Part shown: one piece after another, positions 6,804 to 15,784 of the stretch | How positions within the stretch are numbered: the first letter of the stretch is position 1 | How the letters are laid out: the number at the start of each line of letters is the position of its first letter | Origin: JANQKX01 sp039028695 | Lineage (GTDB): Bacteria; Pseudomonadota; Alphaproteobacteria; Kiloniellales; Kiloniellaceae | Length of the DNA stretch: 64,000 nucleotides | Assembly (NCBI GenBank): GCA_039028695.1 | Contig: JBCCHN010000009.1 | Coordinates: forward strand, 1 to 64,000 | Direction: 5' to 3' | Position numbers and translations under genes: made by a program | Notes under the pieces: generated by a model | The model's database searches: none | Told to the model about the DNA's origin: nothing | What the model saw: the letters and a program-made list of their open reading frames with translations, nothing else

Positions 6804-7966
6804 TCGGCTCGGCCTCAGAAAAGGACTCCGGTCAGGGCCAAAGAACGACCCCACTTCATGACTTGGCTACGGCGCGCCGTCTCGTCGTGAAAATCGGCTC
6901 CGCCCTTCTTGTTGAGGAGCAAGAGGGTGAGGTCCGACGCCTTTGGTTGGATGCCCTGGTCGATGACGTGGCAAATCTGGTGGCCCGCGGGCAGGAGGTC
7001 GTCATCGTGTCCTCAGGCGCCATTGCCATCGGCCGGCGCCAGCTCAAAATGACGCGACCCACCATCCGTTTGGAGGAAAAGCAGGCCGCGGCGGCAGCGG
7101 GGCAAATTCGTTTGGCCCATGCCTATCAGGAGTCCTTCGCCCGGCATAACCTGGACGTGGCTCAGATCCTGCTGACCTTCGCTGATACGGAAGAGCGTCG
7201 CCGGCATTTGAACGCCCGTTCCACCCTAAACACCCTGCTGCGCCTTAAGACCGTGCCGGTGATCAACGAAAATGATACCGTGGCCACCAGTGAAATACGG
7301 GTCGGCGACAACGACCGCCTGGCGGCCCGGGTCGCGGCTATGTTGGCGGCTGATACTTTGCTGCTTTTGTCCGATATTGACGGTCTCTATACCGCCGATC
7401 CGCGAAAAGAGTCTGCGGCCGAATTTGTGCCCAGTGTCAATCGCATCACCCCCGCCATCGAAGCCATGGCCGGGGCCGCACCCGTGGGATATTCCTCCGG
7501 CGGCATGAGAACCAAGCTGGCAGCCGGCAAGATTGCTCAAAGCGCCGGTTGCCGCATGGTCATTGGGGACGGTCGGCGTCTGAACCCCTTGCGGGCGATT
7601 GAAGAGGGCGCGCGCTGTACCTGGTTTATGGCGGAGCTTGAGCCCCGAACCGCCCGCAAGCAGTGGATCGCGGGTAGTTTGAAGCCGGCCGGTCAACTGA
7701 CTTTGGATGCGGGTGCTTTAAAAGCGCTTCAGAATGGCAAGAGCCTCTTGCCGGCCGGTGTGACAGGCGTTGCCGGGGGCTTTGAGCGGGGCGATGCTGT
7801 GCAGGTGTTGGACCCGGCAGGATCTGAGGTGGCGCGGGGGCTGGCGGCCTATTCAGCGGCCGATGCCCGCAAGATCATCGGTCATAACAGCCGAAAGATC
7901 GAAGCGATTCTCGGCTATCGGGGTCGGGAGGAGCTCATTCATCGGGATGATCTCGTCCTGATCTGA
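6800..7966 (+). CDS. proB: Glutamate 5-kinase
   Basis: A 388-aa enzyme that phosphorylates L-glutamate with ATP, the first step of proline synthesis. The amino-acid kinase domain (about 27-275) shows VVKIGSALL, VIVSSGAIAIGRRQ, VINENDTVA and SSGGMRTKLAAGKIA. A C-terminal PUA domain follows at about 295-375 (LPAGVTGVAGGFERGDAVQV). The first 26 residues form an unusual Ser/Gln-rich extension before the kinase fold, so a slightly later start is possible. ATG 6800 overlaps the obgE stop. proA follows after 82 bases. Confidence 0.96.
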   Translation: MIGSASEKDSGQGQRTTPLHDLATARRLVVKIGSALLVEEQEGEVRRLWLDALVDDVANLVARGQEVVIVSSGAIAIGRRQLKMTRPTIRLEEKQAAAAAGQIRLAHAYQESFARHNLDVAQILLTFADTEERRRHLNARSTLNTLLRLKTVPVINENDTVATSEIRVGDNDRLAARVAAMLAADTLLLLSDIDGLYTADPRKESAAEFVPSVNRITPAIEAMAGAAPVGYSSGGMRTKLAAGKIAQSAGCRMVIGDGRRLNPLRAIEEGARCTWFMAELEPRTARKQWIAGSLKPAGQLTLDAGALKALQNGKSLLPAGVTGVAGGFERGDAVQVLDPAGSEVARGLAAYSAADARKIIGHNSRKIEAILGYRGREELIHRDDLVLI

Positions 7967-8048
7967 AGTATGGAATTGGAACGTTACAGAAACTAGAATA
8001 GCAATAATCCAAGCTTTGCTTGAGGTTAGAATAAGGGAGTAAGGGATC

Positions 8049-9344
8049 ATGCCCGCCGATGCTGCGATCGCCATGGAAGACCTGAATAGCCAAATGATGC
8101 ACTTGGGCCAGGCCGCCCGTGCTGCGGCGGCTGATTTGGCCCAGTGCGACCCGGATGCCAAGAACCGTGCCTTGCGTGCGGCGGCCGCGGCCCTGCGCGA
8201 TGGGGCGACGGGCATTCAAGCTGCCAATGATGCGGATATGGTCGGCGGCGAGGCCAAGGGCCTGACACCGGCCTTGTTGGATCGGCTCAAGCTGACCGAT
8301 GACCGGATCGAGGCCATGGCCGCCGGACTGGAAGCCATCGCCGAGTTTCCCGATCCCATCGGGCGGGAGCTGGCGGGTTGGGAGCGCCCCAACGGCCTTC
8401 GGATCACAAGGGTATCCGTGCCCTTGGGCGTGATCGGCATCATCTATGAGAGCCGACCCAACGTGACCGCGGATGCGGGCGGGCTGTGCCTAAAGTCGGG
8501 CAATGCGGCCATCCTGCGGGGCGGTAGCGAAAGCGCCCAGTCGTCGGGAGCTATTCTGGAGTGCCTGCAACATGGGCTGGAGGTTGCCGGTCTGCCACGG
8601 GCGGCTATTCAGTGCCCACCCACACAGGACCGGGCGGCGGTGGGTATTTTGCTTACCATGAGCGATTCGGTGGATGTGATCATCCCGCGGGGCGGCCGAG
8701 GCCTAATTGAGCGCATTCGCAATGAAAGCAAGGTCCCCGTGATGTCCCATCTGGATGGGCTGTGCCATACCTACGTCCATCGTTCGGCCGACCTGGAAAT
8801 GGCCCGTGAGATCGTGCTCAATGCCAAGATGCGGCGGGTGGGCATCTGCGGGGCGACCGAGACCCTTTTGGTCGATCAAGACATCTCGCAGAGTCACCTG
8901 CCCAAGCTATTGGCCGACCTGACCGCCAAGGGCTGTGAAATTCGCGGCGATGAGTCTGTCTTGGCCGTGGCCCGGGACCATGGCCTTCCTGCGGTACCCG
9001 CATCGGCCAGCGATTGGGATACGGAGTATCTGGCACCGGTTCTGTCGGTCCGGATGGTCGATGGTCTAGAGGCGGCGATCGGTCACATCAATCGCCATGG
9101 CTCACACCATACGGAGGCCATCATCGCTGACGACCCAGTCGCGGCCGTCCGCTTTTCCGCAGCCATCGACGCGGGCATAGTCATGCATAATACGTCCACC
9201 CAGTTCGCAGACGGCGGCGAGTTTGGCATGGGCGCGGAAATCGGCATATCCACAGGCAAGTTGCATGCCCGCGGGCCGGTTGGGGCCGATCAACTCACCA
9301 GCTACAAGTATCTGGTCAGCAGTCCGGGGCGGGCGCGTCCCTAG
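8049..9344 (+). CDS. proA: Gamma-glutamyl phosphate reductase
   Basis: A 431-aa NADPH-dependent aldehyde dehydrogenase-family enzyme that reduces gamma-glutamyl phosphate to glutamate semialdehyde in proline synthesis. Visible family features are PLGVIGIIYESRPNVTADAGGLCLKSGNA, of which the SRPNVT core is diagnostic, then IIPRGGRGLIERI. The catalytic cysteine lies in RRVGICGATETLLVD, where the family often has CNA. The C-terminal block is HHTEAII and VMHNTSTQFADGGEFGMGAEIG. ATG 8049 follows the purine-rich AGGGAGTAAGGG. The 82-base gap after proB is AT-rich and holds a small CAAGC/GCTTG hairpin. Confidence 0.96.
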   Translation: MPADAAIAMEDLNSQMMHLGQAARAAAADLAQCDPDAKNRALRAAAAALRDGATGIQAANDADMVGGEAKGLTPALLDRLKLTDDRIEAMAAGLEAIAEFPDPIGRELAGWERPNGLRITRVSVPLGVIGIIYESRPNVTADAGGLCLKSGNAAILRGGSESAQSSGAILECLQHGLEVAGLPRAAIQCPPTQDRAAVGILLTMSDSVDVIIPRGGRGLIERIRNESKVPVMSHLDGLCHTYVHRSADLEMAREIVLNAKMRRVGICGATETLLVDQDISQSHLPKLLADLTAKGCEIRGDESVLAVARDHGLPAVPASASDWDTEYLAPVLSVRMVDGLEAAIGHINRHGSHHTEAIIADDPVAAVRFSAAIDAGIVMHNTSTQFADGGEFGMGAEIGISTGKLHARGPVGADQLTSYKYLVSSPGRARP

Positions 9345-9374
9345 TGGTTTACCGGTGACCGGAGTGGTTTGCCG

Positions 9375-10043
9375 ATGACCGGTTCGATCCGGAGGAGAGC
9401 GCTTCGCCGCCTGCCGCGCACCGCAAGCCTGCGTGATGCACTTGGTGGGCGTCTGCCGGCGGCGGGCAGCCGCATCGGTGTGTTGGGTGGATCCTTTAAT
9501 CCGGCTCACGAAGCCCATTTGCAAATCAGCCGCGCCGCGTTGCGGCGTCTGAACTTAAATGCGGTCTGGTGGCTGGTCAGCCCGCAAAACCCCTTAAAGG
9601 GTACTGAAGGCATGGCTTCCCTGGCGCAACGACTGAAGAAAGCCCAGAAAATTGCTGCTGCCGATCCCATTCTGGTAAGCGATATAGAGGCTCTTTTTGC
9701 CACGCGCTACAGCGTTGATAGCTGTCAGACCCTCGTGCAGAGCTTCCCGAAGGTCCATTTTGTCTGGATCATGGGAGCGGATAACCTGATCCAAGTTGAC
9801 CAATGGAGTCGTTGGCAGGATCTCTTTAACACGCTACCCGTTGCGATTTTTGACCGTCCAACCTATTCTCTAGGGGCTGTGGCCTCGAAAGCTGCCCGAA
9901 GATTTGAGGACTCGCGGGTTTCAGAACCGGCGGTCCGGTCTTTGGTTTGGCGCGAGCCGCCGGCCTGGGCTTTTCTGCGAGATCGCCTAAATCCCATGTC
10001 GGCAACCCAAATCCGGGCTGATGAGGTGTCCGGTGAGGGGTGA
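9375..10043 (+). CDS. nadD: Nicotinate-nucleotide adenylyltransferase
   Basis: A 222-aa enzyme that adenylates nicotinate mononucleotide to deamido-NAD. The nucleotidyltransferase signature GVLGGSFNPAHEAHL lies near residues 36-50, and the C-terminal motif is MSATQIRAD. About 30 Arg-rich residues precede the fold. ATG 9375 is preferred over TTG 9369 because the GGAG at 9361 is then about ten bases away. Neighbours proA and rsfS match the usual alphaproteobacterial obg-proBA-nadD-rsfS order. Confidence 0.94.
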   Translation: MTGSIRRRALRRLPRTASLRDALGGRLPAAGSRIGVLGGSFNPAHEAHLQISRAALRRLNLNAVWWLVSPQNPLKGTEGMASLAQRLKKAQKIAAADPILVSDIEALFATRYSVDSCQTLVQSFPKVHFVWIMGADNLIQVDQWSRWQDLFNTLPVAIFDRPTYSLGAVASKAARRFEDSRVSEPAVRSLVWREPPAWAFLRDRLNPMSATQIRADEVSGEG

Positions 10044-10142
10044 TTTTCTGGGGCGCAGGAGTGGCAGTCAGAAAACTAGTGGAGAGTTAAAACCATAACA
10101 CCCCAAGCAAAGGCCCAAACGGCCGCGACGAAGCCGGCGCTC

Positions 10143-10523
10143 GTGGATAGCCAGCGCCTGCTCGAATTGGTCCAGACCTCGCTGGACGACGACAAGGTGG
10201 AAGACTTGGTCGTCATTAATCTCGCTGAAAAATCAAGCATTGCGGACTTCATGGTGATCGGTTCCGGCCGCTCCCAGCGACAGGTTGGCGCCATGGCCGA
10301 GCACTTGCGCGAAAAATTGAAGGCCACGGGCGTAAAGGGCGTCAGTCTGGAAGGCCTGGAGCGCTCGGACTGGGTTTTGATTGATGCCGGCGATATCATC
10401 GTTCATCTTTTCCGCCCCGAGGTGCGTGCCTTTTACAATCTGGAAAAGATGTGGGGAATGGATCTGCCGTCGGGCAGCGCCGCTGCGCCCGAGGCCGTCG
10501 ATTTCAACGCCGAGCCCGCCTAG
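10143..10523 (+). CDS. rsfS: Ribosomal silencing factor RsfS
   Basis: A 126-aa Iojap/RsfS protein that binds L14 and blocks subunit joining in starvation. The family core is SSIADFMVIGSGRSQRQVGA, then SDWVLIDAGDIIVHLFRPEVRAFYNLEKMWG. The first standard start codon is GTG 10143, but no Shine-Dalgarno sequence precedes it. In frame, 48 bases upstream, an ATA codon at 10095 sits eight bases after a good GGAGAG (10081-10086). It would add 16 residues (TPQAKAQTAATKP and so on). The true start may therefore be the rare AUA. rlmH follows after six bases. Confidence 0.93.
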   Translation: MDSQRLLELVQTSLDDDKVEDLVVINLAEKSSIADFMVIGSGRSQRQVGAMAEHLREKLKATGVKGVSLEGLERSDWVLIDAGDIIVHLFRPEVRAFYNLEKMWGMDLPSGSAAAPEAVDFNAEPA

Positions 10524-10529
10524 AAACCC

Positions 10530-11000
10530 ATGTCCGGGCCCCTGCGTATTACCTTGTCCGTCATTGGCCGGGCCAAGGCCGGGGTTCACCAGGATCTCTA
10601 CCAGCACTATGTGGGTCGTCTGAGCTGGCCGATCGCCTTGCGTGAGCTAGAGGTTCGGCGGGCATTGGACGATGGGAAACGCAAAGGCGCCGAAGGAGAG
10701 CTTCTGTTAGGCGCCATTCCTCAAGATGCCCGGCTGATAGCCCTGGACGAACGGGGCAAAAACCTGAGCAGCCCCCAATTTGCGCGGCTTTTGGCCGATT
10801 GGCGCGATGATGGCTTTGCCCATATCGCTTTTGCCATCGGTGGCGCTGATGGCTTGGACCATCGGGTCCTGGAGGCGGCTCATTTTAGGCTGGCTTTCGG
10901 GGCTGCGACCTGGCCTCATATGTTGGTCCGCGGTCTTTTGGCCGAGCAACTCTATCGGGCTCAATCGATATTGACGGGGCACCCCTACCACCGTGCCTAA
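10530..11000 (+). CDS. rlmH: 23S rRNA (pseudouridine1915-N3)-methyltransferase RlmH
   Basis: A 156-aa SPOUT methyltransferase of normal size that methylates pseudouridine 1915 in helix 69 of 23S rRNA. The AdoMet-binding knot shows FAIGGADGLDHRVL and the conserved C-terminus LYRAQSILTGHPYHRA. It directly follows rsfS, its common genomic partner. The ATG at 10530 gives MSGPLRITLSVIGRAK, matching the family start. Confidence 0.96.
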   Translation: MSGPLRITLSVIGRAKAGVHQDLYQHYVGRLSWPIALRELEVRRALDDGKRKGAEGELLLGAIPQDARLIALDERGKNLSSPQFARLLADWRDDGFAHIAFAIGGADGLDHRVLEAAHFRLAFGAATWPHMLVRGLLAEQLYRAQSILTGHPYHRA

Positions 11001-11112
11001 ATTTCTCTGCGGTTGCCAAGCGGTAAGGTTTTGGTAACCAAGAAGTAAGAGGCAGGCAGTATAAAGGGTGTAACTTTAGGGTTGCGGCGGCACACAGCTC
11101 TGTGATCGCCCC

Positions 11113-11146
11113 GAAAACCCTATGTGAAAACCCTGTGCGAAACCCT
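11113..11146 (+). repeat. Three 13-bp tandem repeats upstream of gpmI
   Basis: GAAAACCCT occurs at 11113 and 11126, and GAAACCCT at 11139, giving an exact 13-base period just before the gpmI start. A TTGGTAACCAA palindrome lies at 11031-11041 in the same gap. The function is unknown; a regulator site or leader element is possible. Confidence 0.4.
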
Positions 11147-11168
11147 CGGGACCCCTATATAAAGCCTT

Positions 11169-12725
11169 ATGACCAGTCGATTTTCCGCCCGCCCCGTCGT
11201 TCTTTGCATATTGGACGGATGGGGATATCGAGAGCAAAGCGATAGCAACGCCATTCTCCAAGCGGCCACGCCCCATTATGATCGGGTTTGTGCCACCACG
11301 CCCCGTGCCTTGATTGATGCCTCCGAGACGGCGGTCGGCCTGCCCAGCGGCCAGATGGGCAATTCGGAAGTAGGCCATATGAATATCGGCGCCGGAAGGG
11401 TGGTCATGCAGGACCTGCCCCGGATCGATCAAGCCATGTCCGACGGGAGTTTCCAGAATAATCCGGTCTTGCAAGGCTTTATGGAAAAGGTCAAGGGCTC
11501 GGGCGGCGTCATGCACGTCATGGGTCTGATGTCACCGGGGGGCGTCCATTCCCATCAAGACCAGATTGCCGTTTTGGCCAATGTGCTGGTTGATCACGGC
11601 CTGCCTGTCAAGATCCATGCCTTTCTGGACGGGCGTGATACCCCGCCGCAAAGCGCTGATGATTATTTGCAGTCCTTCCAGGCAGCGGCACCTGATGCCG
11701 AAATCGCCACGGTCGTGGGGCGTTACTTTGCCATGGATCGGGATCAACGCTGGGAGCGGGTTATTAAGGCTTACGATTTGCTGGTGCGCGGTCAGGGTCA
11801 CCAAGTCAAGTCTGCCCTAGAGGCGGTCGAGCAAGCTTATGCTCGGGGCCAGACAGATGAGTTTGTCGAGGCGAGTGCCGTTGCGGGATACGCTGGGATG
11901 ACCGACGGCGATGGTTTGATCATGGCCAATTTCCGGGCCGACCGGGCGCGAGAGATCTTACAGGCCCTTTTAGACCCTGCGTTTGACGCCTTCGAACGCC
12001 AAGCAAGACCAAGCTTTGTGGGTGCGGCGGGCATGGTCGAATACGCCACCCAACTTAATCCCTTTGTGGAAGCGTTATACCCACCCTTGGACCTGGAGGA
12101 TACACTTGGCCAAGTCATTGCGACCCATGGCCTAAAACAGCTTCGTTTGGCCGAGACGGAAAAGTACGCTCATGTCACCTTTTTCCTAAACGGAGGACGC
12201 GAGGATCCCTTTTCCGGGGAGGACCGGATTTTGGTCCCCTCTCCGAAAGTAGCCACCTATGACCTTCAGCCTGAAATGTCGGCGCCGGAAGTCACGGACA
12301 AACTGGTCGAGGCTATCCTCAGTGGTACGTACGATCTCATTGTCTGCAACTACGCCAACGGGGATATGGTCGGACATTCGGGCCAGTTCGAAGCTGCTGT
12401 GCAGGCTGTTGAGACCTTGGATAGCTGTTTGGGCAAAGTGTGTGACGCTATTGCCCAATCCGAAGGCACCCTCTTGCTGACGGCCGACCACGGCAATGTT
12501 GAACAGATGCTCGATCCAGAGACTGGCCAAAGCCACACGGCCCATACAATGAATCCCGTGCCGATCCATTTGATCAATGGCCCGGACGCCGTATCAGGCC
12601 TACGCAACGGGCGGCTGGCCGATATCGCGCCGACCATACTCGCTCTCATGGGAATCGATCAGCCGGAAGCCATGACCGGCGAGCGCCTGTTGGTGACAGA
12701 CAGTACGCAACAAGCGGCACAATAG
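11169..12725 (+). CDS. gpmI: 2,3-bisphosphoglycerate-independent phosphoglycerate mutase
   Basis: A 518-aa manganese enzyme that interconverts 3- and 2-phosphoglycerate in glycolysis. The alkaline phosphatase-like metal motif is LDGWGYRE, and the phosphoserine nucleophile lies in MGNSEVGHMNIGAGR (near residue 75). A substrate-binding insert contains HAFLDGRDTPP, and late metal ligands lie in NYANGDMVGHSG and LTADHGNVEQM. The length is normal. ATG 11169 fits the family N-terminus. It heads the gpmI-envC-ctpA-yibQ-rppH series, a frequent order in Alphaproteobacteria. Confidence 0.96.
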   Translation: MTSRFSARPVVLCILDGWGYREQSDSNAILQAATPHYDRVCATTPRALIDASETAVGLPSGQMGNSEVGHMNIGAGRVVMQDLPRIDQAMSDGSFQNNPVLQGFMEKVKGSGGVMHVMGLMSPGGVHSHQDQIAVLANVLVDHGLPVKIHAFLDGRDTPPQSADDYLQSFQAAAPDAEIATVVGRYFAMDRDQRWERVIKAYDLLVRGQGHQVKSALEAVEQAYARGQTDEFVEASAVAGYAGMTDGDGLIMANFRADRAREILQALLDPAFDAFERQARPSFVGAAGMVEYATQLNPFVEALYPPLDLEDTLGQVIATHGLKQLRLAETEKYAHVTFFLNGGREDPFSGEDRILVPSPKVATYDLQPEMSAPEVTDKLVEAILSGTYDLIVCNYANGDMVGHSGQFEAAVQAVETLDSCLGKVCDAIAQSEGTLLLTADHGNVEQMLDPETGQSHTAHTMNPVPIHLINGPDAVSGLRNGRLADIAPTILALMGIDQPEAMTGERLLVTDSTQQAAQ

Positions 12726-12726
12726 A

Positions 12727-14106
12727 TTGGTCTTATCGCGAAAAGCCTCTGGTCGGGCAACTCCAATGTATCGCTCCGGTTCCTTGGGTCCGGCCTTGGC
12801 GGTGAGTGCCTTTTTGATCTTGGCGTCCGCACCGCTTCTGCGGGCCCAAGACCAAGCAGCCCAAGGGGACGAGCGGGAAAAGCTTGAAAGCCTTGAGCAG
12901 GCGGCCGAAGAAGACCAGGCTGAGGCGCAAAGGTTAGCCGCGGAGTCCCAGGCCCTAAAACAGGAAATGCAAAACCTTCAGGTCCAACTGGTCGGTGCCG
13001 CCCGTAAAGCTCAAGAGCAAGAAAGCGACCTCCTGGCACTGCAAGGTGCATTGCAAGGCCTGGAAAAGGAACGCGCTGAATTAACCGACCGCCTGAGTCA
13101 CCAGGAACAAAACTTACAGGTGACCCTCGCCGCGCTTCAGCGTATCGCCCTTTTACCGGACGAGGCGCAACTTTTGGCCCCCGGCGCCCCCTTGGAGCGG
13201 GTGCGCAGCGCTATGTTGCTCCAGGTTGCTGTCCCTGCTATCGAGGATCGTGCGGAAAGTCTTCGCGGTACACTGACCGAACTGGCCCTTGTCAAAAAGC
13301 GAATTCGTAATGAAAAGGCCGCTTTGTTGACTGGGACGGCCGACTTGGAACAGCAACAAGCGGCCATTTCATCCCTTATTCAAAAAAAAGGGGACACCTG
13401 GGAAAGGTTGCAGGACGATCAGAAAAATGCCGCGGATCGCGCTCGTAAACTTGTGCAAGAAGCGACCGACCTGCGGGATTTGTTGACCCGGCTGGAGCGC
13501 GAGCAAGCTGAAAAATTGGAGCGCATGCAAAAAGCCGCCCAGCGGGCCGAGCGGCAGCGCAAAGCTGCCTCGGAGCAAGCTCTTGCCCTGAGCGAAGAGC
13601 AGGCACAATCTGGAAGTGACGCCATTGAAGCAGGGCAGGTGGCTTCCCTCGCACGACCCAGCACGACCAAGACCTTTTCTGAAAATGGGAAAAATCTGCT
13701 TTTGCCGGCGCGCGGCGCTCTGATAGGCCGCTATGGGCAAGCGAACGGAGGCCAAGGCGGCTTTAGCGGTGATACGGCAAAGGGCATCGTGATTGAAACC
13801 CGGGCCGGCGCCCAAGTTGTTGCGCCGTTTGACGGGCAGGTGGTCTATGCGGGTGACTTTAGAAGTTATGGACGAATCTTGATTATCGATCACGGCGAGA
13901 GATATCATAGCTTATTGGCCGGTCTGGGGCGGACAAATGCCGTCGTGGGCCAATGGGTGCTGGCAGGCGAACCTGTAGCAACCATGGATCAAGGCGGTGG
14001 CCAAGCGACGGCCAATTTATATCTGGAACTTCGCCGCGCAGGGCAACCGATCAATCCCTTGCCCTGGCTTAATGTGGCGGGCCTAAATTCGGCGGAGGGA
14101 CAATAG
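12727..14106 (+). CDS. envC: EnvC-like murein hydrolase activator (degenerate M23 domain)
   Basis: A periplasmic protein of 459 aa from TTG 12727, or 446 aa from ATG 12766. The latter gives a clean signal peptide (MYRSGSLGPALAVSAFLILA) and may be the real start. A long coiled coil spans about 45-310, followed by a LytM/M23 domain at about 330-455. The zinc ligands of active M23 peptidases are absent: the HxxxD position reads KGIVIE, and the final HxH position reads HSLLAGL. This matches EnvC-type activators, which stimulate amidases at the division septum rather than cutting peptidoglycan themselves. The symbol is used by family resemblance. Confidence 0.88.
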   Translation: MVLSRKASGRATPMYRSGSLGPALAVSAFLILASAPLLRAQDQAAQGDEREKLESLEQAAEEDQAEAQRLAAESQALKQEMQNLQVQLVGAARKAQEQESDLLALQGALQGLEKERAELTDRLSHQEQNLQVTLAALQRIALLPDEAQLLAPGAPLERVRSAMLLQVAVPAIEDRAESLRGTLTELALVKKRIRNEKAALLTGTADLEQQQAAISSLIQKKGDTWERLQDDQKNAADRARKLVQEATDLRDLLTRLEREQAEKLERMQKAAQRAERQRKAASEQALALSEEQAQSGSDAIEAGQVASLARPSTTKTFSENGKNLLLPARGALIGRYGQANGGQGGFSGDTAKGIVIETRAGAQVVAPFDGQVVYAGDFRSYGRILIIDHGERYHSLLAGLGRTNAVVGQWVLAGEPVATMDQGGGQATANLYLELRRAGQPINPLPWLNVAGLNSAEGQ

Positions 14107-14269
14107 ATGTCTCCCAAGCGCCAGTTTTTTCAACAACGCCGTGATCACAAGATTGCAGCAACGGCTTCTTACATGTTGGCTCCTTTATTTGGGCCATTTT
14201 CTTTGCCCCAATCGGGCCCATTATTGAACCCATCCAAATAACAACAACCGGCAAAAAGGTGTCTGATTA

Positions 14270-15541
14270 ATGCGCAATTTCAAAATCTTGGCCATCGTGG
14301 CCGCTGTCATTTTGATCGCACCGCTTTCGACGACCGCGGAAGAGAACCGCTCCGAAACCTATCGTCAACTAAAGCTGTTCAGCGATGTGTTCGAAAGGGT
14401 GCGCGCTGATTATGTGGAAGAGGCGACCGACGAGGAGCTTATCGAATCGGCGATTCAAGGCATGCTGACGGCGTTGGATCCCCACTCCAGCTATCTGAAC
14501 GCGGATACCTTTAAGGACATGCGGGTCCAGACCAAGGGCGAGTTTGGCGGCCTTGGTATTGAGGTCACCATGGAGAACGGCTACGTCAAGGTGGTTTCCC
14601 CCATTGATGACACGCCCGCGCACCGCGCCGGTGTGGAGGCGGGCGACTTCATCACGCACTTGGATGGAGAGGCCGTTTTGGGTCTGACCCTCAACGAAGC
14701 GGTCGAGCGCATGCGCGGCAAGGTGAATACGGATCTGGAGGTCACCATCCTCCGCGAAGGGCAGGACCCCTTTGATCTCACCATCACCCGCGATGTGATC
14801 AAGATCCGCTCTGTCCGCAGTCGGACCGAGGGTAACATCGGCTATCTGCGGGTGACGACATTCAATCAGCAGACCACGCCTGGCTTGGAAAAAGCCATTG
14901 ACGAAATCGAGGCGGAGTTGGGCGATGACCTTGAGGGTTATGTGATCGACCTTCGGAACAATCCTGGCGGGCTTTTGGATCAAGCCATCTCCGTTACCGA
15001 TGCCTTCATGGATCAGGGGGAGATTGTCTCCACCCGGGGGCGCGCCAAGGACGATGCTCAGCGCTATAACGCGCGCGATGGCGATTTGACCGATGGACTG
15101 CCCTTGGTCGTGCTGATCAACGGGGGTTCCGCGTCTGCTTCGGAGATTGTCGCCGGGGCTCTCCAAGATCATCGCCGGGCCATCGTTATGGGCACACCAT
15201 CCTTCGGTAAGGGTTCTGTGCAGACGATAATTCCTCTGGGCGCTCATGGTGCCATGCGCCTGACCACGGCGCGCTATTATACCCCCTCCGGCCGCTCCAT
15301 TCAGGCTAAGGGAATTGAGCCGGATATCCTCGTGGAACAGGCACAGATCGAGGTGGCCGATCAGGGTCAGCAGCGTAAGGAAGCCGACCTTCGCGGTGCC
15401 CTGCAAAATGATGGGGACAATGAAGAAGAGGCTGAGGCCAATGCCACGTCGGAAGACGCTCAGCAAGACTTTCAGCTGTCACGGGCGCTGGATCTGATCC
15501 ATGGCCTGGCCCTTTACAACACCAGCCCGACCATCAACTAA
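14270..15541 (+). CDS. ctpA: C-terminal processing peptidase (S41 family)
   Basis: A 423-aa periplasmic serine protease with signal sequence MRNFKILAIVAAVILIAPLS. A PDZ domain lies at about 85-165 (GGLGIEVTMENGYVKVVSP). The S41 core follows with the nucleophile in INGGSASASEIVAGAL and the catalytic lysine in PSFGKGSVQT. A Glu/Asp-rich tail of about 50 residues ends the protein. CtpA proteases trim C-termini and, with adaptor proteins, control peptidoglycan hydrolases, which fits the EnvC neighbour. The 163-base gap upstream holds no gene, and a terminator follows at 15584. Confidence 0.95.
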   Translation: MRNFKILAIVAAVILIAPLSTTAEENRSETYRQLKLFSDVFERVRADYVEEATDEELIESAIQGMLTALDPHSSYLNADTFKDMRVQTKGEFGGLGIEVTMENGYVKVVSPIDDTPAHRAGVEAGDFITHLDGEAVLGLTLNEAVERMRGKVNTDLEVTILREGQDPFDLTITRDVIKIRSVRSRTEGNIGYLRVTTFNQQTTPGLEKAIDEIEAELGDDLEGYVIDLRNNPGGLLDQAISVTDAFMDQGEIVSTRGRAKDDAQRYNARDGDLTDGLPLVVLINGGSASASEIVAGALQDHRRAIVMGTPSFGKGSVQTIIPLGAHGAMRLTTARYYTPSGRSIQAKGIEPDILVEQAQIEVADQGQQRKEADLRGALQNDGDNEEEAEANATSEDAQQDFQLSRALDLIHGLALYNTSPTIN

Positions 15542-15583
15542 GGCTCGGCTGTTTTTTGAGCTATCAGTTTTGTTACCCTACGA

Positions 15584-15610
15584 GAAGGCGGCTTTGGCCG
15601 CCTTCTTTTT
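15584..15610 (+). terminator. Rho-independent terminator after ctpA
   Basis: GAAGGCGGC (15584-15592) pairs perfectly with GCCGCCTTC (15597-15605) around TTTG, followed by five T. It ends the gpmI-envC-ctpA unit before the yibQ-like gene. Confidence 0.9.
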
Positions 15611-15784
15611 AGCTGCCTTCCGTTTGGTCGGTGTCGGCTAAGTGACTGTTAGCCGAAGACGAAAGCAAGTTAATCCTCACAAATTCAAATAGTCAGAAGA
15701 ATAAACTGGCCTCGACACCCTGCCCTCGTGTTACGATTATTCATGTATCGGTATTGGGTGTAGACCTTTATTGGGGATAGAAAC

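Noticed and set aside
5607..6854. 415-codon open frame on the minus strand opposite obgE
   Set aside because: It lies wholly antisense to a clear Obg gene, shows no family features, and such long antisense frames are common in GC-biased coding DNA.
14369..15466. 365-codon minus-strand frame opposite ctpA
   Set aside because: Antisense to a complete S41 protease gene, no ribosome binding site and no recognisable domain.
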